A program made the position numbers and the translations under genes. Positions 8,719-17,830 of a DNA stretch of 64,000 nt are shown piece by piece (the first letter of the stretch is position 1; every line of letters begins with the position of its first letter). Source of the stretch: CAVZZG01 sp963779685. Lineage in GTDB: Bacteria > Actinomycetota > Thermoleophilia > Gaiellales > F1-60-MAGs149. Below the pieces are notes generated by a model that was not told where the DNA came from, did not search any database, and saw nothing but the letters and a program-made list of their open reading frames with translations. The DNA lies in NCBI GenBank assembly GCA_963779685.1, contig CAVZZG010000001.1, forward strand, positions 186,001-250,000. Direction: 5' to 3'.

Positions 8719-8739
8719 ACGACGACGTCGGCGGTTACC

Positions 8740-8773
8740 CGCCGGGGCGGACTAGCATGTGTCCGCCCCGGCG
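8740..8773 (-). terminator. Strong hairpin after the DEAD-box helicase gene
   Basis: A perfect 13-bp GC-rich stem (CGCCGGGGCGGAC / GTCCGCCCCGGCG) with an 8-base loop, 17 bases past the helicase stop. It is not followed by a T-run. It probably ends helicase transcription and insulates the argF promoter. Confidence 0.6.
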
Positions 8774-8790
8774 AGTGCTGTGGCTCGTGG

Positions 8791-9978
8791 CTAGCGTCGG
8801 ACGGGCTGGCGGCGGCGCTGGCCGGACCGGTGGGTCGGCGTGGCCGACTTCGGCCGCGTGAGTGCAAAGCCGTCGGCCGCGTAGGCGTCCTCGAGGCCGA
8901 GTTCGCGGACCAGCGCGGACACGGCCGGGCCGTGACCGGGGCTGACGAGCGTGACGCCGGTGCCGCTGCGGCCCGCGCGGCCGGTGCGGCCGACACGATG
9001 GGTGTAGCCGTCGGCGTCGGCCGGAGGGTCGAAGTTGACGACGTGCGTGACGTCGGCGATGTCGATGCCGCGGGCCGCGACGTCGGTCGCGACCAGCGCG
9101 CGGATGCGGCCGCTGGCGAACTCGCCGAGCGCGCGCTCGCGCGCCGCCTGCGTCTTGGAGCCGTGCATGACGGCGGTGCGGACACCCGACCGCGAGAGCC
9201 GCTGGGCGAGCCGGTCGGCGCCGTGCCGGGTGCGGACGAACACGAGCGATCGCCCGTCGCGCTGCTCGACGAGCAGGTCGACGAGGGCGTCCACGCGGTT
9301 GTCGTTGTCCACCGAGACGAAGCGGTGCTCGATCGGCCCCTCCTCCTGCACCAGGACGTCCTCCTGGTGGCGGATCGGGGAGCGGGTGTAGTTGTCCGCC
9401 ACTCGCGCCGCGAGCCCGTCGAGGGTCGCGGAGAAGAACATCGTCTGGCGCTCCCGCGGCGTCCGTGCGACCAGCTTGTCGACCTGCGGCTGGAAGCCCA
9501 TGTCGAGCATGCGGTCGGCCTCGTCCAGGACGAGGATGCGGACCCGCGACAGATCGACCTCGCGGCGCCCGACGAGGTCCTCGAGTCGACCGGGGGTCGC
9601 GACCAGGATGTGGGCTCGCTCGATCAGGCGGGCCTGGGTGCGGATCGAGGCACCGCCGTAGGCGCGCGCGACGCGCAGGCCCTGGGCGGCGGCCATCGGG
9701 GCGATCTCGGCCGCGACCTGGCCCGCGAGCTCGCGGGTCGGGACGAGGACGAGGCCCGACGTGATCGTCGGCTTGCCGGCCAGCCGGTCGACCAGCGGGA
9801 TGCCGAACGCGAGCGTCTTGCCCGAGCCGGTCGGCGACTGCACGAGGATGTCGGCGCCCGAGAGCGCGTCCTCGAGGATGCGCCGCTGAACGGGGAACGG
9901 GGTGGAGATGCCGCGGCCCGAGAGTGCTCGGACCACGCCCGGCGATACGCCGAGCTCGGCGAAGGTCTTTCCTTGCAT
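8791..9978 (-). CDS. DEAD-box ATP-dependent RNA helicase
   Basis: An RNA-unwinding ATPase for RNA decay, ribosome assembly or cold adaptation. The 395-residue protein has all helicase motifs in order: the Q motif (FPVQRRIL), Walker A (SPTGSGKT), DEAD in LDEADRMLDMGF, SAT, and the C-terminal RecA motifs (ARGIDI, HRVGRTGRAG). A short basic tail (RSGQRRRQPVRR) may bind RNA. The ATG at 9978 is chosen because it starts the family N-terminus (KTFAELGVS) and follows a strong GAAGGAG ribosome-binding site; a longer frame to 10041 is not needed. The long leader and clear ribosome-binding site contrast with leaderless neighbours. Confidence 0.94.
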   Translation of the reverse strand: MQGKTFAELGVSPGVVRALSGRGISTPFPVQRRILEDALSGADILVQSPTGSGKTLAFGIPLVDRLAGKPTITSGLVLVPTRELAGQVAAEIAPMAAAQGLRVARAYGGASIRTQARLIERAHILVATPGRLEDLVGRREVDLSRVRILVLDEADRMLDMGFQPQVDKLVARTPRERQTMFFSATLDGLAARVADNYTRSPIRHQEDVLVQEEGPIEHRFVSVDNDNRVDALVDLLVEQRDGRSLVFVRTRHGADRLAQRLSRSGVRTAVMHGSKTQAARERALGEFASGRIRALVATDVAARGIDIADVTHVVNFDPPADADGYTHRVGRTGRAGRSGTGVTLVSPGHGPAVSALVRELGLEDAYAADGFALTRPKSATPTHRSGQRRRQPVRR

Positions 9979-10115
9979 GAATGCTCCTTCACGACCCTTC
10001 CGGGGTCGGTGGCGGTTCGGGAGTTGCACTGGCCCGAACACACCGAAGAGGATCGAGAAGAGCGTTCCCGCGAGCCGGCAGAACGCCGTGCGCGCATTCG
10101 CACCCTACCAGACGA

Positions 10116-12263
10116 TCAGGTTCGAGCCGGACGGAATCGCCGCAGACGCAGGCTATTCGACACCACGAACAGGCTCGAGCAGGCCATTGCGCCGGCCGCG
10201 ATCATCGGGTTGAGGAGGCCCGCCATCGCGAGCGGGATCGCCGCGACGTTGTACCCGAAGGCCCACACGAGGTTGCCCTCGATCGTGCGCAGCGTGCGCC
10301 GTGACAGGCGGATGGCGTCCGGCGCGCCCGCGAGGTCGCCCGCCACGAGCGTGATGTCGGACGCCGCGATGGCCGCGTCCGTCCCGCCGCTCATCGCGAG
10401 ACCGAGATCGGCCTGCGCCAGCGCCGGTGCGTCGTTGACGCCGTCGCCCGCCATGGCGACGACACGGCCCTCCGCCTGGAGGCGGCGGACGACCGCGGCC
10501 TTGCCCTCCGGCAGCACGTCCGCAATCACCTGTTCGATGCCCACGAGGTCGGCGACGGCCCGGGCGGTGAGGGCACTGTCGCCCGTCACGAGCACCGGCT
10601 CCAGGCCGAGCTCTCGCAACGATCGGACAGCCGCCGCGCTGGTGGGCCTCGGCGTGTCCGCGACCACCAGCAGCCCGCGCAGCCGGCCGTCCCACGACAC
10701 GATGACCGGAGTCTGTCCCGCTGCCCGCGCCTCCTCGGCCCTCACCGACAGAGAGGGTGGAAGCTCACCGGCACGCTCCACGCGCACGGCACGGCCTTCG
10801 ACCACGCCCTCGACACCCAGCCCGGCCCGGCCGACGAACGCGGTGACGGTCGGGAGCGCCCCGGCCGACGCTGCCGCGGCCGCAATCGCACGGCCGATCG
10901 GATGCTCGGATGCCCGCTCGAGGCCGCCTGCCATCCGCAGCACGTCGGCCACCTCCTCGCCGTCGGCCGCCATGCTCGCGACCAGGCGCATCCTCCCCGT
11001 TGTCAACGTGCCGGTCTTGTCGAGCAGGATCGTGTCGACGTCGCGGGTCCGCTCCAGGACCTCGGGGCCACGGATGAGGATGCCGAGCTGCGCGCCCCGC
11101 CCGGTGCCCACCAGGAGGGCGGTCGGCGTGGCCAGGCCGAGCGCGCACGGACAGGCGATCACCAGCACCGCGACCCCGTTGCTGAATGCCGTGGCGGCGC
11201 TCGCGCCCGTGAGGAGCCAGGCCGTGGTCGTCGCGATCGCGAGCAGCATCACGACCGGGACGAAGACCGCCGCCACCCGATCGGCCAGCCGCTGCACAGG
11301 CGCCTTGCCGCTCTGCGCCTCCTCGACCAGCTGGGCGATCTGCGCCAGCGCGGTCTCCGATCCGACGCGGACGGCGCGCACCACCACGCGGCCGCCGACG
11401 TTCAGGGTGGCGCCGATCACGGCGTCTCCCGGCCCGACGTCGACCGGCGCGCTCTCGCCCGTGACCAGCGATCGATCGATCGCGGACGTGCCCTCGACGA
11501 TCACGCCGTCGGTCGCGATCTTGTCGCCCGGGCGGACGACGAACAGGTCCCCGACCCGGAGCTCCGCGACCGGGATGCGCTCCTCGATCCCGTCGCGGAG
11601 CCGGGCAGCCTCGTCGGCGCCCAGCTCGAGCAGGGCGCGGAGCGCCGAACCGGCCCGGCGTCGTGCCCGTCCTTCGTAGTAGCGGCCCGCGAGGATGAAC
11701 AGGATCACGACCGAGGCGACCTCGAGGTAGATCTCGCCGTCCGTCGTCAGGGAGAGCGCCGCGACCGACCACCAGTACGCTGCGAGCGACCCGATCGTGA
11801 TGAGGGTGTCCATCGTGAGCGAGCCGTGCCGGAGATTCACGAGCGTCGCCCGGTGGATGGGCCAGCCGCCCCAGTACACCGCCGGTGTCGCCAGGGCCAG
11901 CGACGCCCAGCCCCAGCCGGGGAACTGGAACGCGGGCACCATCGCCAGCAGCAGTACCGGGGCGGTCAGCATCGCGGTGCCGATCATCCGCCGCCGGAGC
12001 CCCGCCAGCGCCTGGTCGCGCGCGATCTCGGCTGCCTCCGCACCGACGTCCAGGGTCACGTGGTACCCGATCGACTCGACCGCGCCGACCAGTGCCGCAG
12101 GCAGGGTGACGGCCGGATCGAAGTCGATGGCCGCGCGCTCGAGGGCCAGGTTCACCTCGGCGTGGACGCCCGGAAGCGAGTTCAGCCGGCGTTCGACCTT
12201 GCCGGCGCAACCCGCGCAGGTCATGCCCGTGATCGGCAGGTCGAGGTGCGCGGTGGCACTCAT
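10116..12263 (-). CDS. copA: Copper-exporting P1B-type ATPase
   Basis: An integral membrane pump that exports Cu(I) using ATP. The 715-residue protein has an N-terminal heavy-metal-associated domain (GMTCAGC, Cys16 and Cys19), transmembrane helices, the actuator TGES loop, the ion-path motif CPC in ACPCALGLATP, the phosphorylated Asp in DKTGTLT, the SEHPIG motif and the hinge GDGVNDAPAL. The ATG at 12263 begins the HMA domain; a longer frame would run through the csoR operator and is rejected. It diverges from csoR across one CsoR operator, and its -10 box (TATACT) ends 6 bases before the ATG, so the mRNA is probably leaderless. Confidence 0.95.
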   Translation of the reverse strand: MSATAHLDLPITGMTCAGCAGKVERRLNSLPGVHAEVNLALERAAIDFDPAVTLPAALVGAVESIGYHVTLDVGAEAAEIARDQALAGLRRRMIGTAMLTAPVLLLAMVPAFQFPGWGWASLALATPAVYWGGWPIHRATLVNLRHGSLTMDTLITIGSLAAYWWSVAALSLTTDGEIYLEVASVVILFILAGRYYEGRARRRAGSALRALLELGADEAARLRDGIEERIPVAELRVGDLFVVRPGDKIATDGVIVEGTSAIDRSLVTGESAPVDVGPGDAVIGATLNVGGRVVVRAVRVGSETALAQIAQLVEEAQSGKAPVQRLADRVAAVFVPVVMLLAIATTTAWLLTGASAATAFSNGVAVLVIACPCALGLATPTALLVGTGRGAQLGILIRGPEVLERTRDVDTILLDKTGTLTTGRMRLVASMAADGEEVADVLRMAGGLERASEHPIGRAIAAAAASAGALPTVTAFVGRAGLGVEGVVEGRAVRVERAGELPPSLSVRAEEARAAGQTPVIVSWDGRLRGLLVVADTPRPTSAAAVRSLRELGLEPVLVTGDSALTARAVADLVGIEQVIADVLPEGKAAVVRRLQAEGRVVAMAGDGVNDAPALAQADLGLAMSGGTDAAIAASDITLVAGDLAGAPDAIRLSRRTLRTIEGNLVWAFGYNVAAIPLAMAGLLNPMIAAGAMACSSLFVVSNSLRLRRFRPART

Positions 12264-12269
12264 GCCTGC

Positions 12270-12294
12270 AGTATATACCCCTAGGGGGTATAAT
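12270..12294. promoter_or_regulatory. CsoR operator with two divergent -10 boxes
   Basis: TATACCCCTAGGGGGTATA (12274-12292) is the GC-cored palindrome typical of copper-sensing CsoR operators. A perfect plus-strand -10 (TATAAT, 12289-12294) serves csoR and a minus-strand -10 (TATACT, 12275-12270) serves copA. One bound repressor would therefore cover both promoters, and copper would release both genes. Confidence 0.88.
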
Positions 12295-12311
12295 CGTGGC
12301 AGGATGCGATC

Positions 12312-12596
12312 GTGACGGAAAGCCGCGGCTACAGCGCGTCCCGCGACGACCTCCTGATCCGGCTGCGACGGATCGAGGGGCAGGTGCGCGGGCTGCAGGG
12401 CATGGTCGAGGACGACCGCTACTGCATCGACGTATTGACGCAGATCGCGGCCGTGCAGGCCGCGCTCGACAAGGTGGCCCTCGGCCTCCTCGACGGCCAC
12501 GTCTCGCACTGCGTGGTCGGCGGCCACGGGCCGGGTACGGCCGAGCAGCGCAGCGATGAATTGATGGCCGCCGTCGGAAGGCTCTTGCGCCGGTGA
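12312..12596 (+). CDS. csoR: Copper-sensing transcriptional repressor CsoR
   Basis: An all-helical DNA-binding repressor that lets go of its operator when Cu(I) binds. The 94-residue product matches the family throughout (LRRIEGQVRGLQGMVEDDRYC). The Cu(I) ligands Cys38, His63 and Cys67 are all present, which favours copper over nickel (RcnR) or persulfide (CstR) sensing. The GTG start at 12312 is chosen because it leads straight into the conserved helix; an ATG at 12304 is out of frame. The stop overlaps the next start as GTGA, implying co-transcription with the LplA-like gene. Confidence 0.95.
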   Translation: MTESRGYSASRDDLLIRLRRIEGQVRGLQGMVEDDRYCIDVLTQIAAVQAALDKVALGLLDGHVSHCVVGGHGPGTAEQRSDELMAAVGRLLRR

Positions 12597-13267
12597 GCGT
12601 CCGGATCGCCACGGCGACCGAGGTCAGGGATACGGTCGCCGAGTTGCTGGAGAGCGCCATGGCCGGCGAGGTCGGCGTGGTCGCGCTCGTGTTCCGGCCG
12701 GCGGCGCTCGTGCTCGGCTCGGCGCAGCATGCCTTCGAGCCCTTCGGCATCGACGTCGTCCGGCGTGGTTCCGGCGGTGGCGCCGTGCTCTGCACGCGCG
12801 ACCTGCTCGAGATCGACGTGGCGTTGCCGGCCGGCCACCCGCTGATGCTCGACGACGTCTCGGAGTCGTATCGCTTCCTCGGCGAGGCCTGGGCCGAGGC
12901 GCTGCGCACGCTCGGCGCGGCCTGCCGGACCGTGAGCGTCGCCGAGGCCCGCGCCCTGCCACGGGAGCGGCAGGTCGCGGCTCGGGATGCCTGCTACGCG
13001 GGCCTGTCCCCGTACGAGGTCGTGACGCTGGACGGCCGCAAGCTGGTCGGCCTCTCGCAGCGCCGCCGGCGCGGGGCCGTGGTGTTCCAGTCGAGCGTCT
13101 ACTGCGCGACGTCCCCGGCGGCCGTGGCCGCGTACCTGCCAAGCAGCGTCGCACCATTCCTCGCCCGCACCGCGTCGCTGTCGGCAATCGGCGTGGACGC
13201 CGACCCCGACCGCGTGTGGGCGGCGGTCGAACCGGCGATCAGGAGTCGGCTTCCGGCGTCTCCGTGA
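12593..13267 (+). CDS. Lipoate-protein ligase A family protein
   Basis: A 224-residue member of the BPL/LplA/LipB catalytic fold, which attaches or transfers lipoyl or related acyl groups. The lipoyl-AMP pocket motif appears as RRGSGGGAV (57-65), followed by the LEIDV strand and a lysine-containing GRKLVGLSQRR segment near residue 148. It is shorter than full LplA (about 330 residues) and lacks the C-terminal domain, as in the LplA-like amidotransferase subgroup. Its start overlaps the csoR stop by 4 bases, an unexpected operon link to copper control. The activity is inferred from fold motifs only. Confidence 0.8.
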   Translation: MSVRIATATEVRDTVAELLESAMAGEVGVVALVFRPAALVLGSAQHAFEPFGIDVVRRGSGGGAVLCTRDLLEIDVALPAGHPLMLDDVSESYRFLGEAWAEALRTLGAACRTVSVAEARALPRERQVAARDACYAGLSPYEVVTLDGRKLVGLSQRRRRGAVVFQSSVYCATSPAAVAAYLPSSVAPFLARTASLSAIGVDADPDRVWAAVEPAIRSRLPASP

Positions 13268-13637
13268 GCCGCTTGCGCGCTTCGCGCGCCTTCGCGCGCA
13301 CCCGTGCTCGGGCCTCGTCCACGGTATCGGAGGCCGACCCGTCCGTCGCCTCGGCCTCGGCGGCGCCGGCGTTGGCCGCCACGACCTCATCGACGTCCTG
13401 GGCCGAGCCCGACTCGGCCAGCCGGGCCCGCAGCGACAGCCGCAGCTCGTCCGCCTCGCCGGCTGCGTCGTCCGCGGCCATGTCGTCGAGCGCCTCCGGC
13501 CCCTCGGTCTCGTAGTGCCGGCGGTCAGACCTGCGGCCCGTGACTCGCATCAGCCAGTCGCGCAGGCCCGGCAGCGCCACCAGCGCCGCCACCGCCGCCG
13601 CGGCCCCCGCCGCCAACAGGATCACGCGTTTGCCCAC
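13239..13637 (-). CDS. Small membrane-anchored hypothetical protein
   Basis: A 132-residue product with one N-terminal hydrophobic segment (VILLAAGAAAAVAALVAL), a short basic stretch (RVTGRRSDRR), then an acidic, Ala-rich tail with Arg/Ala repeats near the end (DEARARVRAKAREARKRL) that could form a coiled coil. The GTG start has a strong GAGGAGG ribosome-binding site. It converges on the LplA-like gene, overlapping by 29 bases. No family is recognised. Confidence 0.65.
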   Translation of the reverse strand: MGKRVILLAAGAAAAVAALVALPGLRDWLMRVTGRRSDRRHYETEGPEALDDMAADDAAGEADELRLSLRARLAESGSAQDVDEVVAANAGAAEAEATDGSASDTVDEARARVRAKAREARKRLTETPEADS

Positions 13638-13676
13638 CGTTCCTCCTCGCTGCTAGGGCGCGTACTCTACCTCCGT

Positions 13677-13705
13677 CGCGCCTGCATCGCGCCTGCATCG
13701 CGCCT
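13677..13705 (+). repeat. 11-bp tandem repeat upstream of rpsF
   Basis: The unit CGCGCCTGCAT occurs twice in full and a third time in part, head to tail. It lies in the 150-bp spacer between the divergent membrane protein and rpsF, where the rpsF promoter should be. Confidence 0.6.
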
Positions 13706-13787
13706 AGCGACCCGGTGCTATGGTGCGCCGGTCTGCGGCCCCCGGGCCGCCATACCCGTGCCCGCGCCCGGAGGCGAAGAGAGAGCC

Positions 13788-14072
13788 TTGCAGTCCTACG
13801 AAGCACTGATCCTGATCCACCCTGACGCCGAAGAGGCGCGCCAGGAGGAGATCGTCGGCCGTGTACGGGAGATCGTGCTCTCGAACGGCGGCTCGTGGGA
13901 CGCGCTCGACCCGTGGGGCAGGCGCAAGCTCGCGTACGAGATTCGCAAGCAGGGCGAGGCGCACCACTGGCACGTCCAGTTCAGCTGCGCGACGGACTCG
14001 CTCGCCGAGGTCGATCGCGTGCTCCGCATCACCGACGGCGTGCTGCGGCACAAGACCCTCCGCCGCGACTAA
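13788..14072 (+). CDS. rpsF: 30S ribosomal protein S6
   Basis: A small-subunit protein that binds the central domain of 16S rRNA, normally as a pair with S18. The 94-residue product has the typical S6 start (QSYEALILIHPDAEE) and the WGRRKLAYEIRKQGEAHHW core. The TTG start is inferred from homology of the first residues; a GGAGG lies about 13 bases upstream and GA-rich sequence lies closer. It heads the rpsF-ssb-rplI-dnaB cluster. The usual partner gene rpsR is not in this cluster. Confidence 0.93.
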   Translation: MQSYEALILIHPDAEEARQEEIVGRVREIVLSNGGSWDALDPWGRRKLAYEIRKQGEAHHWHVQFSCATDSLAEVDRVLRITDGVLRHKTLRRD

Positions 14073-14091
14073 CTCGCGACGGCTCCCCGCG

Positions 14092-14111
14092 TGTTGTCGA
14101 AATTGACAACA
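14092..14111 (+). terminator. Hairpin between rpsF and ssb
   Basis: TGTTGTC and GACAACA form a perfect 7-bp inverted repeat with a 6-base loop, 19 bases after the rpsF stop. The right arm contains part of the ssb -35 box, so the repeat may act as an attenuator or a regulator site rather than a true terminator. Confidence 0.35.
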
Positions 14112-14149
14112 TCCGGCCCATCCTCTACGCTGGCCCGAACAGATGTTCG
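14103..14149 (+). promoter_or_regulatory. ssb promoter with LexA (SOS) box
   Basis: The -35 box is a perfect TTGACA (14103-14108), followed by a 17-bp spacer and TACGCT (14126-14131) as the -10. The palindrome CGAACAGATGTTCG (14136-14149) overlaps the expected transcription start and fits the Gram-positive LexA consensus CGAACRNRYGTTCG at every position. This predicts SOS induction of ssb separately from rpsF. Confidence 0.8.
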
Positions 14150-14165
14150 GGAGAGGAGTTCCAAG

Positions 14166-14624
14166 GTGGCAAACATCAACCGCGTGGTGCTCGTCGGGAA
14201 CCTCACCCGCGATCCCGAACTGAAGGCGCTGCCGAGCGGTACCTCGGTGTGCGAGCTCGGCCTTGCGGTCAATCACCGCAGGAAGAACCAGCAGACCGGC
14301 GAGTGGGTCGAAGAGCCGAACTACTTCCGCGTCAGCGTCTTCGGCTCGCAGGCCGAGACCTGCGCCCGGTTCCTCGCCAAGGGCCGTCAGGTGGCGATCG
14401 ACGGGCGCCTGCGATGGCGCCAGTGGGAGACGCCGGAGGGCCAGAAGCGCGAGGCGGTCGAGATCGTGGCCGAGAACGTGCAGTTCATCGGTCCTCGCGA
14501 CAGCGAGGGCGGCGGCGGGGGCGGATCGTTCGAGCGCCCTGCGGCCGCGGTCGCCGCACCGGCAGAGGCCCAGCCCTGGAGCGGCGGCGGCGCGGCCGAC
14601 GTCGACGACGACATTCCGTTCTGA
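14166..14624 (+). CDS. ssb: Single-stranded DNA-binding protein
   Basis: Coats single-stranded DNA in replication and repair. The 152-residue protein has an OB-fold of about 110 residues (NRVVLVGNLTRDPELK, FRVSVFGSQAETCARFL), a Gly/Ala/Pro-rich linker and the acidic tip DDDIPF that docks partner proteins. The GTG start follows GAGAGGAG with a good spacer. It has its own promoter and LexA box just upstream, and is followed after 13 bases by rplI. Confidence 0.96.
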   Translation: MANINRVVLVGNLTRDPELKALPSGTSVCELGLAVNHRRKNQQTGEWVEEPNYFRVSVFGSQAETCARFLAKGRQVAIDGRLRWRQWETPEGQKREAVEIVAENVQFIGPRDSEGGGGGGSFERPAAAVAAPAEAQPWSGGGAADVDDDIPF

Positions 14625-14637
14625 CCGAGAGAGTCCC

Positions 14638-15174
14638 ATGACACGCACCGGCACCCAGAAGGCCATCCTGCTCGTCGACGTCGAGCACCTCGGACATCGC
14701 GGCGACGTCGTCGCCGTGGCTCGCGGTTACCTCCGCAACTACCTGCTGCCCCGCCACCTCGCCGAGGTGGCGTCGCCGGCCCGCATCGCGGAGGTGGAGC
14801 GCGTGCGATCGCAGCGCGCCCACCAGGAGGCCCGTTCGCTGGATGCGGCGCAGGAGATCGGCAACGTCGTCGACCGCACGATCCTCGACCTGCCGGCGCG
14901 AGCCGGTGCCGACGGCCGCCTCTACGGCTCCATCACCTCCGCGGAGCTCGCCGACGAGCTCTGGCGGCTGCGGCGGATCCGGATCGACCGCCGCAAGATC
15001 CGGCTGGCCGAGCCGATCAAGGCGCTCGGCGCCTACATCGTCCAGATCGACGTGTTCCCCGAGGTGAAGGCCAGCCTGCGGGTGGAGGTCTCGGCCGCCC
15101 AGGGCTTCGACGCTGTGCCGTCCGTCCGCGACGCGGCCCCGGAAGAGCAGCTCGCCGCCAGCGTCGAGTCCTGA
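14638..15174 (+). CDS. rplI: 50S ribosomal protein L9
   Basis: A large-subunit protein with two RNA-binding domains joined by a long helix. The N-terminal domain is clear (AILLVDVEHLGHRGDVVAVA, then GYLRNYLLPR), followed by the linker helix and the C-terminal domain (GRLYGSITSAELADEL). At 178 residues it is about 30 longer than many L9 proteins, with a short N-terminal lead (MTRTGTQK) and an extra C-terminal tail. It follows ssb directly where rpsR usually sits, and precedes dnaB by 7 bases. Confidence 0.92.
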   Translation: MTRTGTQKAILLVDVEHLGHRGDVVAVARGYLRNYLLPRHLAEVASPARIAEVERVRSQRAHQEARSLDAAQEIGNVVDRTILDLPARAGADGRLYGSITSAELADELWRLRRIRIDRRKIRLAEPIKALGAYIVQIDVFPEVKASLRVEVSAAQGFDAVPSVRDAAPEEQLAASVES

Positions 15175-15181
15175 TCGCGCC

Positions 15182-16532
15182 GTGAGCGCGACAACGGCGC
15201 CAGGCCCGACCCTTCCGCCGCAGGACCTCGACGCCGAGGAGTCCCTCCTCGGCGCGATGATGCTGTCCGAGTCCGCCGTCGACATCGTCACGGAGGTCGT
15301 CCGCCCGCAGGAACTTCTACCGCGACGCCCACGCCGTCGTCTTCGAGGCCATTCAGCGCCTCTATCACGACAACAAGCCGGTCGACGCGATCACCGTCTC
15401 CGACGAGCTGGCGACCATGGGCAAGCTCGACGACGTCGGCGGGGCTCCGTACATCCACGCGCTCACCGATGCCATCCCGGCCGTCGCCAACGTGCGCCGC
15501 TACGCCGAGATCGTCCACGACCTCGCCGTCATCCGCCGCCTCGTGGCCGGCGGGATGGAGATCGCGCGGCTCGGCTACGAGCGCCAGGGCAGTGCGACCG
15601 AGTTGGTCGACCGCGCGGAGTCGATCATCTTCGACGTCGCGCAGGAGCGTGGGCACGACGGGCTCCTGCCCATCAAGGGCCTGCTGGTCGAGGAGTTCCA
15701 GCGCATCGAGCGCCTGAACGAGTCGGGCGCCGAGCTGACCGGCGTGCCCAGCGGGCTGAAGGCGCTCGACCGTGTCCTGTCCGGATTCCAGCCGTCGAAC
15801 CTGATCATCCTGGCCGCCCGGCCGGGCATGGGCAAGACCTCGCTGGCACTCGGCTTCGCCCGGCACGTCGGCGTCAACTGCGGCCTGCCGGTCGCCATCT
15901 TCAGCCTCGAGATGAGCCGGCACGAGGTGACGCAGCGCCTGATGTGCGGCGAGGCGCTGGTCGACTCGCAGAACCTGCGCAGCGGCAAGATGCGTCCCGA
16001 CGACTGGACGCGGTTGACCAGCGCCTGCGACAGGCTCACCCAGGCGCCGATCTACATCGACGACTCGGCCGGCGTCAACGTGATGGAGATCCGGTCGAAG
16101 GCCCGGCGGCTGAAGAGCGTCGAGCGCGGCCTGTCGCTGATCGTGGTCGACTACCTGCAGCTGATGGGCGGCGCCGATCGCACCGCCGAGAACCGCGTCC
16201 AGGAGATCTCCCACATCTCGCGCTCGCTGAAGCTCCTCGCGCGCGATCTGGACGTGCCGGTGATCGCGCTCTCGCAGCTCTCGCGCGCGGTCGAAGCGCG
16301 CACCGAGAAGCGGCCGATCCTGTCCGACCTGCGGGACAGCGGCAGCATCGAGCAGGATGCCGACGTCGTCATGTTCATCTACCGCGACGAGTACTACGTG
16401 AAGGACTCCGAGACGAACAAGGGCACGGCCGAGCTGATCGTCGCCAAGCACCGGTCGGGTGCCACCGACAGCCTCGAGATGGCATTCCGCCAGAAGTACA
16501 CCCTGTTCTCCGACCTGGCCCGGGAGGCCTGA
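15182..16532 (+). CDS. dnaB: Replicative DNA helicase DnaB, interrupted by a +1 frameshift
   Basis: The hexameric helicase that unwinds the replication fork. The first 43 codons (from GTG 15182, through QDLDAEESLLGAMM) are in one frame; from 15312 the protein continues in another frame (NFYRDAHAVVFEAIQRL) to the stop at 16532. Removing one G at 15310-15311 restores a 449-residue protein of normal length. The C-terminal RecA domain is intact, with Walker A in ARPGMGKTSL, the SLEMS segment and Walker B in LIVVDYLQLM. DnaB is essential and no other copy is visible, so a sequencing or assembly error is more likely than decay. Confidence 0.93.
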
Positions 16533-16534
16533 CG

Positions 16535-17826
<1,292 letters not shown>

Positions 17827-17830
<4 letters not shown>

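Noticed and set aside
12264..12527. N-terminal extension of copA to 12527
   Set aside because: It would run through the CsoR operator and over csoR; the HMA domain starts right after the ATG at 12263.
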